Shown: positions 12,337-24,589 of the stretch, piece after piece | Position numbering within the stretch: the stretch's first letter is position 1 | How the letters are laid out: every line of letters begins with the position of its first letter | NCBI RefSeq assembly: GCF_022201045.2 | Contig: NC_068557.1 | Location: 24,839,501-24,903,500 of the forward strand | DNA: 64,000 nt | Direction: 5' to 3' | Origin: Citrus sinensis | Lineage: Eukaryota; Streptophyta; Magnoliopsida; Sapindales; Rutaceae | Notes under the pieces: generated by a model | The model's input: only the letters and a program-made list of their open reading frames with translations | What the model was told of the DNA's origin: nothing | The model's database searches: none | Program-made: the position numbers and the translations under genes

Positions 12337-12642
12337 TCATCCATATCCCCTAAAAATAAAACGAGCATGTAATACAAAAACAAAACAGGAATAAAATATT
12401 AAAACAACATTAAGGGCTTATTCCTTCATTTTGTTTCTGATGAATTAGGGTTCCCTTTGCCTCACAGGCAAAAAGAAATTGTTGGGTTTAATTAATTTAC
12501 AAAAAACAAGAAAGGAAAGAAGGATTCTCTTGCAAACCCTAGCTAGCCATATCGAGGGTTTTCCATTAATTAATAAGAGCGAGCGAGAGAAAAATTGTTT
12601 AGCTACGGATGGTACGAGGAGGAAGAGATGAGGCTGGGGTCG

Positions 12643-12650
12643 TATAAATA
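12643..12650 (-). promoter_or_regulatory. Candidate TATA box of MIR319
   Basis: TATTTATA on the minus strand (plus-strand TATAAATA) sits about 310 bp upstream of the hairpin 5' arm, predicting transcription start near 12612. The sequence between has CT-rich leader character and a GCGAGCGAGAGA stretch. Confidence 0.5.
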
Positions 12651-12659
12651 AGAAAAATG

Positions 12660-14795
12660 TTTTGACTGGTGAATGAAATTCCGACATGCAAATCTATGTG
12701 CAGGCTGAGAGAGAGATTTAGGGCAGGGTCAGGCATATTCATGATGATGATGATAACTAAGCCATTTGACAATAAATGGAGAGATTCTTCTTGGCTTTTC
12801 AAAAATTAAAAAGGAGACAACACCACACATCACGCAGCACTATAGGCTTGCCCTATTTTCGCACTGTGCTAAAATATCATTTCAATACAGCTGGATGGCT
12901 CGAAATTATCAAGTGAACTGTAGAAGCTTTGCAGTACAAACAGTTGCCCTCTACCACACGTTCAAAGTTCAAAGCCATACACATTTTGCCCTTTTTCTCT
13001 TACCTTTGTTACGGCACTGTATACCATATAGAGACCTGCTGAATCTATGTGGGTTACGGACTTTCAGTTTAATTTCCAATAAAAACTACTACAACTGTTA
13101 GAAAGCACCTCCGAACAGGGAAAAAAAATAACTGGGTAATCAAAATAAGTACCGTACCTCACAGCAAAACATTGCTAAATAGTCAATTTTTATTAATTTT
13201 TTAATCATCTGAAAATACTAAAATGATGCGTACCCTAGTCACAATCCTTAAAATGTTGAAGAATTTAGAGAAACAAAAATAAACAACTTTTATTCTCTGA
13301 TATGATTCAAACTTCGATTTTATATAGAAATTAAATGTCCGAAAAGGAGGTTATTTGGAGATTCTTTCACATTTTTCATTTCATAATAACCACGATTAAT
13401 TCTTGCTATATTTGCATTTTCCATAATGGCTATGATTCTTGCCTTATTTGACTGGGATAATATTCTTAATTTTGACCATAATTAATAAGAAAAAGAGATA
13501 TGATTTAGAAATAGGCTGAAAAAATTTAATCTACGACAGGATAAAATACACTACTTAGCGTGTGTGTTTTTTTTTATCTTTTAATGTATCCTTTATTTTT
13601 TAAAAATAAAAGATCACATATTGAAAAATTAGTTATTATTTGGAACGACTATATATCAAAAGTCTAATACTAAAATAATTATAGAGATTTTCCTAAATTT
13701 GTTTGTGTCAATAAATAATTTGAAATGACTCACAAAAGGTACGGGTCAAATATCAATGATATGAAGCACTTCTTTTAACACTATTTTAATAACCTAATGA
13801 TTCAGTTTTATGGATAAGTAAAATATCAGACTTTCAATCCTAAGAGGAAATGGGATATCGAATTCTCAATTTGAAATGAATAAACAAAATTTCATACACG
13901 ATTTCATAAATACCATATAGAATTATGCGAAAAATCGTATTCGAAACAAGTCATATGTACAGTTACGGAGAGATCTTTTATACCTTTGGAGGAGATTGAC
14001 CATAAAATGTGAAATTAAAAATGAAAAAGGGACTCTTAAAGCTTTTTCATGCTCATGTCATGTCAAAGTAATCAAAGTACTGCTGAAAAAAAAAAAAAAG
14101 CCAAATCCGATCAATATGATTCCTACGATATTCATTTTCATTCCTATTGAAAATATCACCCCTTTTTTAGAGCCAAATAAATTTTCTTTCCCAGTTTTAA
14201 AGTATGTGGTCTTTGGATTCAGACATTGTGCTTGAATCTGTTAAATATTAGACCGGAACTAGGGCATCAATGGATAGGTTGGCGAGGCAATCAATGAAAG
14301 AGACCCTTTAAACAATAGAAATAGTATTCGAACGATTATTTTCATCATTTACTTTTGTTTTACTTAATAGAAAAGTTTTGGTAAGAATAACTAATACTAG
14401 ACCTTTTAAGTAACATCTAATTTTAAGAAAAGGAACTTTCTCCTTTTTTTTCTTCCTCTTTTTACGTTCATAATGTAGCAAAAAAATTGATTTGATTGTA
14501 AATGAAGTGAAAGATTGGCTTCATTGTCTTCATTAAACATGTAATTCTATATTGACGAGTCATTAAGCAAGGAGAGCCAAAAAAAAAAAACACAGAGAGG
14601 AGGCTAATATGCAATTATTTGTTGCATAATCAATTTCATTACGTAAAAATTACTACTATTTTGTTTCACCATTGAGTGTCACTAAAATGATTAAAATAAT
14701 AATTAAAAATTATAACATTACTTTATGAGAATAATTTAACCTGAATATGAAATCTGAAACATGTTTGTGAAATGGAAAGCATTCCAAAACAATAA
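12660..14795. other. Upstream spacer of MIR319
   Basis: AT-rich spacer behind the MIR319 promoter. Short open frames (for example 12766-13101 and 13996-14235) resemble no known protein and include poly-lysine runs from A-tracts. No gene is called. Confidence 0.55.
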
Positions 14796-14805
14796 TAATA
14801 AGAGA

Positions 14806-15410
14806 AATTACCACTTGTATATGCTTAATTTACTTCATTATTAAATATATTATAATATTTTTAGGATGTATTAATTGTCCATTTTAAGTTAATAAAATGT
14901 ATATGTTGTCAACTAAGCTATTAGTTGTCGTTTGAATGTGATGATGTCAGATGGATAATATAATCTTTTTATAAGAAAATAAGGGATACAAGTGATAATT
15001 TAAGAATGAGCAAGTGATAATATGATAATTTAAAAGTATACAAATGATATATTTTTTCTTCACCTTAATTTGAGTTTCAAGGATAAAATCATCAATTGAC
15101 TATCAATTTTGTTTACTTTCAAACGATAACTAACATTTTAAGATTATGATTCTCTTATGATCTGATCTTTTCTTTAGTAAAAAAATATATGTGGGTGATT
15201 GGTAGTTAATAAATAAAAAAAATAAAAAAAGTTAAAACTTACTCATATATTATCACTTAAAGACACATGACACAAATTTTTTTAAAATTCATGAGAATTC
15301 AGATAAGAAGAAAATATTTATCCAACGTTTTAATAGATAAAAGACATATTTTATTAATTTAAAATAGACAACTGATAGATATTAAAAAATATACAAGTTA
15401 TAATTTTCTT
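14806..15410. mobile_element. Long-TIR non-autonomous DNA transposon (~0.6 kb)
   Basis: The left arm (GAGAAATTACCACTTGTATA, from about 14806, and TTGTCCATTTTAAGTTAATA, about 14875) matches the reverse complement of the right arm (GAAAATTATAACTTGTATA, ending about 15410, and TTGTCTATTTTAAATTAATA, about 15345-15364). The inverted arms extend over 100 bp with about 80 percent identity by eye. Flanks ATAATAATAA and ATAAATAATA could be a diverged target duplication. There is no coding capacity. A Mutator-like MITE is the likeliest class. Confidence 0.5.
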
Positions 15411-15419
15411 TATAAATAA

Positions 15420-16500
15420 TATATTTTACTGTAGTATACGCACTTATACATTATTTCTCTCATTATTTCTCTAAACGATAACGTACTACTGTTGCAACGT
15501 ACTTGAGATGCATTTCATAATCTAATAACTGGTTCTCAAAGCGAAAAATGATATACGGCTCCTCGTCAAATTAACTTTTGCGTACAAATAAGGTGCTGAA
15601 ACAAACAAGAGTGTAAATCAATTTCAATACCTGCAAGCCTATATTCTCACGCCTGGTATCAGATAAAATACAGCCACACCTGCTCAAATCAGAATAGAGT
15701 ACGCATGGACATGTACTACGCTCTGCTTTGTGAAATGACAACTGATTAACAACTATTGAATTTCCATTTCTGGTTTCAATCGAACCAACCAGTTCTAGCT
15801 CCAGCAGCCTAATTAGAGCATGTAACTAAATTATCTCCAGTGCAACCAGGCGAGTTCCTCTCCAACGATAAAGCGAGGCCATTGGCGGTGGCCACATGGC
15901 CGTGTTAATTACGACAAGGGTGCTGCGTAATGATTGTACGTTTTGGCAGATTGGGGTGATGGCAATGCATGCTTTTGTTTCTTTGGGGTTATCGATTTTT
16001 CAGATGACTTGAAGTAACAGTAAGTAGTTTTCGCTTGGCCATCACACTCCACTGCCTTCAAATAATTGATATTAAATGCCCTGTGCGAGTGGGACCTATG
16101 ATATACCTAAGAAGCCGGAATCATGATAACTCGGGGTTGTACGATCACGTATTGTCATTTCACTTTTTGGGTTACTTTTCTTCACGCAATTGTTTCCTGT
16201 TTCGGTCCACTTTACAATTCGTTTTTCAAGCCATCTGCATTCTGCAGGCTATCTGCTAACACTAGCTGGCTCTTGTACAGTTGTACTTATCTTCCCAAGT
16301 CTTTGATGATGGATATTGGATAGTCAAGGTTCGGAGTGAAGTGAAGTGAAGTGAAGTTGAAATATTACGAGTTTATTAAATAAGCCACTAATTTTGTAAA
16401 ATCCTTGTTATTATTTTAAAATTTTAGCAAAAACATATTTATGACCCTTTTTTTTTATAATTCCTACCGTATAAATAAAAGCTAGTTCAATGTTATATTT
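15420..16500. other. Spacer with a less AT-rich patch
   Basis: From about 15570 to 16330 base composition is more balanced than in the flanks, but frames are short and no protein family is recognisable. A (GAAGT)n microrepeat is at about 16336-16360. The patch could be a relic or a distal regulatory region; neither is shown. Confidence 0.4.
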
Positions 16501-16507
16501 ATTTTTA

Positions 16508-16637
16508 GGATTCAGTTATGGTATAACTGTAATACTATACTATAGTTACTTTCGGTCATTGAATCTCTTCTAATGGTTATATTCAATAATTAAAAATAAT
16601 TATAATATGATACCACAGTTATACTATAGTTAAATCC
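16508..16637. mobile_element. Harbinger/Tourist-like MITE, copy 1
   Basis: A 130-bp palindromic element. The left end GGATTCAGTTATGGTATAAC matches the inverted right end GGATTTAACTATAGTATAAC, and the inverted arms continue inward to GTCATTGAATCT. It is flanked by TTA on both sides (16505-16507 and 16638-16640), the 3-bp target duplication typical of PIF/Harbinger elements. It has no ORF and is related to the copy at 24590. Confidence 0.65.
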
Positions 16638-16640
16638 TTA

Positions 16641-17625
16641 TTTTAATTATTGTATAATAAAATAATTTTTTTGTGATAAAAATTTATTAAACGTACGCAC
16701 TCTGTTTTTTTATATTTACTTCTACTATCTAAATGGAATGACTGAAATAAACTTTGTGCAAATGAATTCTTCATTTGCAGTTTGTTTTACGACTTTAAAG
16801 AGTAAAAGGAAATTAAATTATATAACATAATTAACTTTCAATTCACGACCTCTTTTGCCTTTGGTTTCAAATCCAAACACCTTCATTTTTTTTTTTCAAT
16901 TTTTTTTTCTGATATGTTTTAGGCTTTTAGGCTACCTTTTGAATTGGGGTACTGGGCTGGTTGTGGGGAAATCTCATTATCCATTATCCATTTGCAAGGT
17001 TGGTCCACTTGTACTTTATTAAAAGCCCATCGTGTAAAAGGCTTATCCTAAGTCCTAAATATACCCACAAATTACGTCTGACTACACTGACGTTCAGCAC
17101 TATCTTTCCTTGAGATTTTATATTAAAAGTTAGGTCAATCATCAATTAATTATTTAAAATTTAAATCTTACAAGAAAATTATTTAATTTTTTTAATTTTA
17201 TACAACTTATTTTTTTTCTTTTAACATATCATATTGCTAATTAAAACTTCTGTTCATCCATATATATATATTAATAAAGTTCTAACTGGAGACTTATTAT
17301 TTTAATTCGTTGATGATGTTAATTTGGTTAGAATTTAAATAGTATATTTAATATAATACATATGTAATCTCACATTGTTATTGCTAGTTAAGATTCTAAT
17401 AGGAATCCCGCCCTGATTCAAATCTAATGGCCTGCTCTCTCTCTTTTTTTTTTTTTTAAATCTACAAATAGTGTGGGTCAACATGTGCAGATTTTATGAG
17501 CCGTTTGATGTCTAATTTGTATCCTGAGCTCTGGCTAAAGTGGATCCCTCCTTAAAACTTAATTATTCTTATTACTATAATATTTTAATACAAAAGTATC
17601 GAAGTACAATGCATTATTCTTTTTT
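16641..17625. other. AT-rich intergenic spacer
   Basis: No gene seen; only A/T tracts and short frames without recognisable protein content. Confidence 0.5.
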
Positions 17626-17849
17626 AAGGCATGCATTGGTATTTAATAAGGCTTTTGCTATCTTACATGCACGTAAGGTACAGCCTCTTACAAGGTTGGT
17701 GGGCCCAAGTGTGATCCACATATGAGTTTTGTGAGAGGTTGTACCTTACGTGCATGTAAGGTAGCAGCTCCCATTTAATAAACATTAAAACAGGACAATT
17801 CATAAGGCATGCATTGGTATTTAATAAACATTAAAACAGGACAATTCAT
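17626..17849. repeat. 46-bp tandem duplication, one copy split by a MITE
   Basis: The 46-bp unit is intact at 17804-17849. The adjacent copy is split into 17626-17649 and 17782-17803 by the MITE at 17650-17772 plus one target duplicate. Apart from the insertion the two copies look identical. Confidence 0.85.
17650..17772. mobile_element. 123-bp Mutator-type MITE, copy 1
   Basis: Terminal arms GGCTTTTGCTATCTTACATG and, inverted, GGGAGCTGCTACCTTACATG continue as a near-perfect palindrome through CACGTAAGGTAC. It is flanked by an exact 9-bp target duplication ATTTAATAA (17641-17649 and 17773-17781), as expected of Mutator-superfamily elements. It is non-coding, and the same length and layout as the element at 21852. 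Confidence 0.85.
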
Positions 17850-19020
17850 AAACACACTTTTGAAATATAATTTTGTGAAAAATCTTCTCAAATTTTACCC
17901 CTAAAAAATTATATGTTTAATTTCTTATTAAATTTCTAACTGTTAATTCAAAATTAACGAATGAACATAATCAGTTATTATATCAAATATTTATAATTGC
18001 CATTACAGATATTACATCATATATTTATAACTGCTATTACAGTAAATAATTATACTATATTTATAATTAGATATATAATTAAGATTTATAATATTACATT
18101 AAATTCTATGAAGTATTTGGTAAGACAAATAATCCTCATAAATAAATGACACCTCACAAACGAACGATATTAACTGACACTTACAAATATTGTATTAAAT
18201 TTTATAAAATATTTATTCAAATAAATAATCCTCGTGAAGAAATGATATTTTTATTCTATCCGAATTTTACGAGAGAAAATTTTTTATAAATAAATCCTCA
18301 CAATTATACGTAATACTTGATTGAGAGAGTTAAGTACATGAAAATTCCAATCGTATCCTCACAATCATGACGGCGGTATGGATAAACTTTGAGGGTAGAC
18401 TAATCAGATAGACGGCGGTATGGATAAAAATATTTAAAGCACGGAATCACCGACACGAAAACTACATGTTATTGGGGGAAAAAAATAAATAAACAGACAA
18501 AGAAAAAAGGAAAACCACAGGAAAATAAATAATGATCACGTGAAAGTGACATGAAAAACAATTTTTTATTTTATTTTTCCGGCGGGTAATAACATCGCAA
18601 CGCCTGAGAATTAATAAAACCAAAAGAAAGAACATAATTTTTAACTTATTACGTATAAGTCCCGTGTCGTCAGAGCACGCTGCATGCCTGTTACATTGCA
18701 TGCTAAATGCTAATGAAAATTCAATAATCCAGTTCTTCTAATATCGCCGAAATTATTTTATCCGAAAGTTTTCTATTTAGGGATACAACATACAAGCATA
18801 TAACAGTCAAGGCTCTTAAATTTTACTAAGGAATTTGACAATTACAAATAAAGTTTTGCGGCCCACGGGAGGGACCTTGTAAATAAAATTATAATTCATC
18901 TCATTGTTTTGTGATTTTCCAGAACTACAGGGATGCGGATATACTATTGCCATATTTTTGTTTCAAAAAATAAAATCTGCAAATTGTCTTAATTTTGATG
19001 ATGCCGATTGCCGTCATAAA
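17850..19020. other. Spacer upstream of the PILS gene
   Basis: AT-rich, no gene recognised. An exact 18-bp direct repeat (GACGGCGGTATGGATAAA) occurs at 18369-18386 and 18411-18428 with a 24-bp spacer. Confidence 0.55.
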
Positions 19021-19074
19021 TTTAGATCTTTCTCGTGAATCTCCATTTAGTTTGTTTCTCTTCGCTTCTCTCCT

Positions 19075-19385
19075 GTAAGTACTCTTTCTGTCTTTCCTTT
19101 AATTTACTGTTTAATTCTAACTTCTTCCGTTGAATTTGATATCTTTGATGGTAATTTCTTAGTTTCTTGGCCTAATTGTTGTTGTTTTGGGTTAGTTGCT
19201 TCAATTACGCAAAACCCATGCTGCAATTTTTTTTTTCTTTTGTTAGTTTTATGGTTATGAATTATCTGTGAAACCCTTTTTGTTTTTTATTGTAGAAATT
19301 CTTAGATTGAGTTGTACGCATTTTTTTTTTTTTGTAATATGATTTGATTTGTCGAGTATTTCTTTCCATGTTTGGCATACTGCAG
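19075..19385 (+). other. 5'UTR intron of the PILS gene
   Basis: Donor CTCCTGTAAGTAC and acceptor TACTGCAG|AAAGAAG bracket a T-rich 311-bp stretch that ends 39 bp before the ATG at 19425. Leader introns are common in plant genes with intronless coding regions. Inferred from splice-site quality only. Confidence 0.6.
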
Positions 19386-19424
19386 AAAGAAGTATTATTA
19401 GTGATCTTCAAGTGAAAAGGAAAG

Positions 19425-20783
19425 ATGTCTGGTTCCTTTGTTGGTTTGTTGCACAATAGAGTAAACTCTAGTGAGCAAAATGTGCTTAGCGCAATTTTAC
19501 CTTTGTTGAAACTTCTCTCCCTCACAGTTATTGGGTTGATTCTCGCACACCCAAGACAGCAAATGATTCCCAGGGCAACATTTAGGCTGCTGAGCAAGCT
19601 TGTTTTTGCCCTATTTTTGCCGTGTCTGATCTTTACTGAATTGGGTGAAAGCGTTAATTGGCATAACATTTCTCATTGGTGGTTTATCCCGGTTAATGTG
19701 TTAGTAAGTACGGTCATTGGTTTTTTCCTTGGGTGCTTGGTGGTGATCATATGCCGCCCACCTCCAGAGTTGAACAGATTCACTATTGTCATGACTGCCT
19801 TTGGAAACAGCGGAAATCTCTCTCTGGCCATTGTTTCATCTGTTTGTCATAGTAACAATAGTCCGTTTGGCGCCCATTGTCATAGTAGAGGGGTAGCTTA
19901 TGTCTCTTTTGCCCAATGGGTTTCTGTGATTCTTGTATACACCCTTGTTTATCACATGATGGAGCCCCCATTGGAGTATTATGAAGTTGTTGAGGAAGGG
20001 GAAATCATGGAGGAGGAACTGGCAGTTAATAATGATGTTAGTCGTCCTCTACTCGTAGAAGCCGAATGGCCGGGTATTGAGGATAAAGAAACTGAACATT
20101 CCAAAACACCCTTTATAGCCAGAATTTTCAATGGCATCACAAGTCTTTCTCAAACCAATTTTCCTGAACTTGATCTCTCAGCGGACGGTGCTTCAAACAG
20201 TCCCCGGGCGCTAAGGTGTTTGGCTGAACCCAGAGTTGTCAGAAGGATCAGGATTGTTGCCGAACAAACTCCCATTCAACACATTCTTCAACCCCCAACA
20301 ATTGCTTCTCTTTTAGCTATCATCATTGGGACTGTGCCTCAGCTGAAAGCTTTTTTCTTTGGATCTGATGCTCCATTATCTTTCATCACCGACAGTCTAG
20401 AGATATTAGGTGGTGCAATGGTGCCTTCTGTGATGCTTGTTCTTGGGGGCATGCTTGCTGAGGGGCCAAATGATTCTACACTTGGGTGTCGAACTACAAT
20501 CGGAATAATAGTGGCAAGGCTGGTTGTGCTCCCGTTGATAGGAATTGGGATTGTTGCACTGGCTGATAAACTCCATTTTCTTGTCGAAGGTGATTCAATG
20601 TTCATTTTTGTGCTTTTGTTGCAGTACTCAACTCCAAGTGCCATCTTATTGGGTGCCATTGCGAGTTTGAGAGGTTATGCAGTTAAGGAGGCTTCTGCAC
20701 TTCTGTTCTGGCAGCATATCTTTGCACTCTTTTCCCTCTCATTATACATTGTTGTCTACTTCAAACTACTCTCATATATTTGA
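19425..20783 (+). CDS. PILS2: PIN-LIKES auxin transport facilitator, PILS2-type
   Basis: Intronless ORF of 452 residues, the usual PILS length, belonging to the membrane transport / auxin efflux carrier family. N-terminal spans (LPLLKLLSLTVIGLILAHP, LLSKLVFALFLPCLIFTELG, PVNVLVSTVIGFFLGCLVVI) are followed by the conserved MTAFGNSGNLSLAIVSSVC segment and a span at AQWVSVILVYTLVYHMM. A central hydrophilic loop (about residues 182-280, with a very acidic stretch VVEEGEIMEEE) precedes five C-terminal spans, ending with the conserved YSTPSAILLGAI and LLFWQHIFALFSLSLYIVVY blocks. PILS proteins sit in the ER membrane and draw auxin into the ER, lowering nuclear auxin signalling. The lack of introns and the N-terminus favour the PILS2/PILS6 branch; assignment to PILS2 specifically also rests on the neighbouring RPI gene. 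Confidence 0.92.
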   Translation: MSGSFVGLLHNRVNSSEQNVLSAILPLLKLLSLTVIGLILAHPRQQMIPRATFRLLSKLVFALFLPCLIFTELGESVNWHNISHWWFIPVNVLVSTVIGFFLGCLVVIICRPPPELNRFTIVMTAFGNSGNLSLAIVSSVCHSNNSPFGAHCHSRGVAYVSFAQWVSVILVYTLVYHMMEPPLEYYEVVEEGEIMEEELAVNNDVSRPLLVEAEWPGIEDKETEHSKTPFIARIFNGITSLSQTNFPELDLSADGASNSPRALRCLAEPRVVRRIRIVAEQTPIQHILQPPTIASLLAIIIGTVPQLKAFFFGSDAPLSFITDSLEILGGAMVPSVMLVLGGMLAEGPNDSTLGCRTTIGIIVARLVVLPLIGIGIVALADKLHFLVEGDSMFIFVLLLQYSTPSAILLGAIASLRGYAVKEASALLFWQHIFALFSLSLYIVVYFKLLSYI

Positions 20784-21850
20784 GGTTTCCCAATATCTTA
20801 CTGCTTTCTGTTTGTGATTGGTTAAGATGTAAATGCTTTCATATTGATGCTCTCTACTCTGTTCATTAGAGTAGATCATTTAAATAAGACAAACTTGTTT
20901 GTTGGCATTGTATGCTTTACTGGACGGTGGTTGCATGATTCTTCTCTCTTCATGTTGATATTGTCGACCGACTAAGTCTAGCTTTTTATCTGAGAATAAT
21001 ATTGGTGAGTATTTTGGTCTAGACAGGAGAACAAGAACAAGCTAAGCCGCGCAGCAAAATAACTTGTGAGATTGAAGATTCTGAGTACAGATCTCTATGG
21101 TTTTAACTTCTGGAATTAACTTGTTTTTTCAATAGATTTAAGTTAAATGTTTCATGCGCAGGAGAGCAAGTTGGACAAAATACTTTGCTTTTAAAATGTC
21201 TCCTGTTTCCTTAATAGTAGGAAAGGTAGGCTGAAACATCATTAGCGGAATAACTGATTGCTGTGAATGAGATTATCATTTATTTCTAAAGGTGGAATCT
21301 TCCAGTTACTCCATTGCATTGACGCCTTGCTAGATGACGCTCAATCGGCAGCTGTTATTGCTGATACTTAAGACGTCGGTGAGTTTTCTGGCCGACTATC
21401 GTCCTTGGAAACAACGAATTTGCTATGATACTGGAGGGTTCTTGGTATGGATACAAGAAATTTAAAACCCTAGACATAAAAACTTGGAGCCTTAACTGTT
21501 AGACTTGCAAATTTTTCTGTTCATGCTTTATTTAATGCGTTGGATTGTGAAAGTCGTGGACCCGTATCAATATGCACCTCTATCATAGCCAAACCCGGGC
21601 AACAAAATCCTATTTATTTCTTGGTTCAACCCTCTATGGTAGCATACATATTAGCTATTGTTATTTTAGAGTTGAAAGATATTGAAACCGTTGGTTTCAT
21701 AATGTTGAACCCTATTTATCAGCGGACTGGTTTTGGGTCTTGGCTAGTGTAGCATTCAGTTTGGTGTGCTAGGCAAGGCTAGCTGAGTTAACTGTAGCTA
21801 CTGTGCTTCAGGCCCAACAATAAAACTTTTGGCAAATATATATACAATAT
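20784..21850. other. PILS 3' flank and spacer
   Basis: Likely 3'UTR to about 20930, then sequence without a recognisable gene. The short frame at 21540-21752 has no family features. Confidence 0.5.
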
Positions 21851-21851
21851 A

Positions 21852-21974
21852 GGCTAATGCTAAGTTACATGCATGTACCTTACAACCCTCTTACATGAAT
21901 AGTGAATGATGTGGGTCCACTCACTATTCATGTGAGAGGGTTGTAAGGTACATGCATGTAACTTAGAGAGATCC
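21852..21974. mobile_element. 123-bp Mutator-type MITE, copy 2
   Basis: Same length and design as 17650-17772: it begins GGCTAATGCTAAGTTACATG and, inverted from the right, GGATCTCTCTAAGTTACATG. It forms a strong palindrome through ATGTACCTTACAACCCTC and has a GTGGGTCCAC centre where copy 1 has GTGGGCCCA. The flanks TACAATATA and ATACATATA are at best a decayed 9-bp duplication. Confidence 0.75.
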
Positions 21975-24589
21975 ATACATATAAGATTCTTGGGAAATTA
22001 ATCTAATTTGGCTTTAAAATTATTGTGTGCTAGTGGTTCAAGTTCAGAAAATTATGAACTGAAAGTGACCAAATATCAAGTCCACCCATTTGAAGTTTCT
22101 GTATAATAAGCTCCAAATCTATGCAAAATACCATTTGACATGCAAATACACATATAATAATAAGCTTCAAATTGTGGAGGAATTTTTTTTCCTTTACGCA
22201 TGTACACGAGAGAGATGAATTTTTTGGTTTCCTTACAGTCCTGATTATGAGTTTAAATGCGACTTCCCTTGCCCTATCCCATCAACAGATTCTTAAAAAT
22301 TCCTAGTGTGTTATTAAAATTCATGGTCCAATTTAGCCAGAAGCACATGAAATTCATGGGCTACTATTGTGTTATTAAAAGTCTAATGGTGTCATTATGC
22401 CTTGTAACTCTTGTCCTCCTCATCCTCCTCTGGAGTCTGGTCTGGTCCAAGATATGAATCTACTTGAAACACACGAGTCAAAATTAGTATGGTCTTTCTT
22501 CCGACAAGAACATGCTTTGAATTTGAATATGTCTTTTTTTTTTTTTTTTTTTTTTTTTCCTTTCAAAGAATTTTGCAATCTATTACTGAAGCACATGTAG
22601 ACTCTCATATTCTCTTTTTTTTTTTATAACTAAAATACCTTTTAGCTTTATTAACTGGAAAAAAGTTGACTCCAATATTTGATGATAAGTATAAGTATAA
22701 TATTAAAATAAACGTAGGAATATATAAATTTAAAATAATTTTAATATTTAAAAATATTTTAATAATTTATAGTCTTATATTATAATTAAACAAAGTTTTA
22801 TAATGAATAGGAACATAATGTTAAAATGAATATGTAAAGATTTAAATTATTTTTAATATTATAAAAAGATTTTAATATTATTAATTGTAATTATATTTTA
22901 TTAAGTATAAAGTCTATTTAACCCAAATATTTATTTAAATTGTAATTATAATTATTTAAAGTTTCATAGTTGATGTTTTCTCGGTGCATATCTCATATTA
23001 TGGGGCCATGAAATCTGAGGAAGATATGTGCGTGAAAAAGGGAGAATCGTGCGTAAAACGTGGCCCACGCATGTGACATAGTTTGGGGCCGTAAGCAAAT
23101 TGACTTTCCCAAGAAGATGCCCCGAAAATCAATAGATTTTGTGCGCGCACTTTGGACGACGGTAATTAAAATTAAAGAAAGTAGACACTAGACACTAGAG
23201 ACTAGACCATACCACCAACGTTGCATCTATGGAGATCCTTAATGATGGTTTTTATTTATAGTGTTCTGTTAATTATGAAGGGTAGGTTTAGGCAGTCTCC
23301 CTTTGTTTTGATTTTCTCCGTATATATAAAAATATTGAGGGGTGGACCGCTTGTGCTCACGAATATAAGAGCGACAGTTTAAATTTTTAAAAATTTATTC
23401 TTTTTTAATTAAATATAATTGAGTGAAGTCAGTTGCTGTCTTTTTCTTATAAAATGTAAATATAATGAACAGCTCTCAATATTTTAAAATAAAAAACTCA
23501 AAGTTGAACTAATAAACGCTAAGAAAATCAAAGGATTAACATTTTAAAGGAAGTGGAAATATTAATGATTTATTAAATATACGTAGTACATACGCATTTG
23601 TAGGACTGTGAACTGATGCGCATTTGTATTTGGAATATGCGGAGAAACGTAATGAAAGCAGCAAACTCCACGCCTTGTTTGTCATTATTCAATAAATAAT
23701 ATGATTACGAAGCTAATAAATCATGCCTAATAATAGTTCTTCGATTCTCTTCATATTGCCTGTCCCCCCCCCACCACCCAAAACGACAAGCTAGAAAGAG
23801 ACCTCGGTGGATCATAGAATGAGAATCTACTGTTTCACGCGATGACGTAATTGCTTTGCGTTTGGCCTTGTTTTTGTTTAGGTCCCATTTTATTATTATT
23901 ATTATTATTTTTATTAATACTAAGATCGATATTCGTTACAATTGCGACACCTTCAACGTTTTTTAAAAATCGGTGGCACATTTCATGCCTCTAATTCCTC
24001 TCATTTCTCTTCAATCTGTGCTGACCCCACGTTTATTTAATGAGACGACATCTCTTAATTCACTTATCTAAATCATTTTATGTAATGCGACACTATCGTA
24101 ATAAAATTAATTTATAAACAACTAAATATGGATGATGTATATTTTAATCGTGTACATAAATAAATTTCATAGTAATAATTTCAAAAAAAATTGAGAGATT
24201 TTTTCTGAGTTCCAGTATAATACGTCGTTATTGTTTTTTAGTCTTTATTTTTTCTCTTTTTAGTGATGTCCAAAGTATGAAATCAAAGAATGTTTAGTAT
24301 GGAAAGCATTTCTTAGGAATCCAAAGATTGTCTAAGCATGATTTTATAATATAACACAAAGATTGTCATTCATTTATATACATAAAAGCCATTAGTTTAC
24401 ACTCCATTACACAATTTATGATCTAATATCATACTTACCTCGTATTAAGGTCATTGGAAAAACTAAATACCAGCTAAATTTTCAAGCATAATATTCTCTG
24501 AACTCATAAAACATAATTCTAATAAGTATTGTTGCTCATATTTTTTAAAAGACATTTAAACACATAGTCTAAATATGTATTATCACGGG
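21975..24589. other. AT-rich intergenic spacer
   Basis: No gene recognised. It contains a T28-class tract near 22530-22558, loosely repeated AT-rich segments at 22690-22900, a C-run at 23764-23773 and an ATT/ATTT microsatellite near 23890-23915. Confidence 0.55.

Larger units (their letters stand above)
11221..12612 (-). ncRNA. MIR319: Probable MIR319 primary transcript region
   Basis: This is the region expected to be transcribed from the TATA box at 12643-12650 on the minus strand through the hairpin at 12165-12336. The 3' part (11221-11600) is richer in GC than the spacer and has short exon-like open stretches on the minus strand (for example DRRACYLDLNW, and a hydrophobic ITFGFLLAFMCIFVAISCF in another frame), each broken by stops. 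No protein-coding gene can be built. The 3' end is arbitrary. Confidence 0.45.

Noticed and set aside
12766..13101. 111-residue ORF upstream of MIR319
   Set aside because: No conserved features, poor start context and AT-driven composition.
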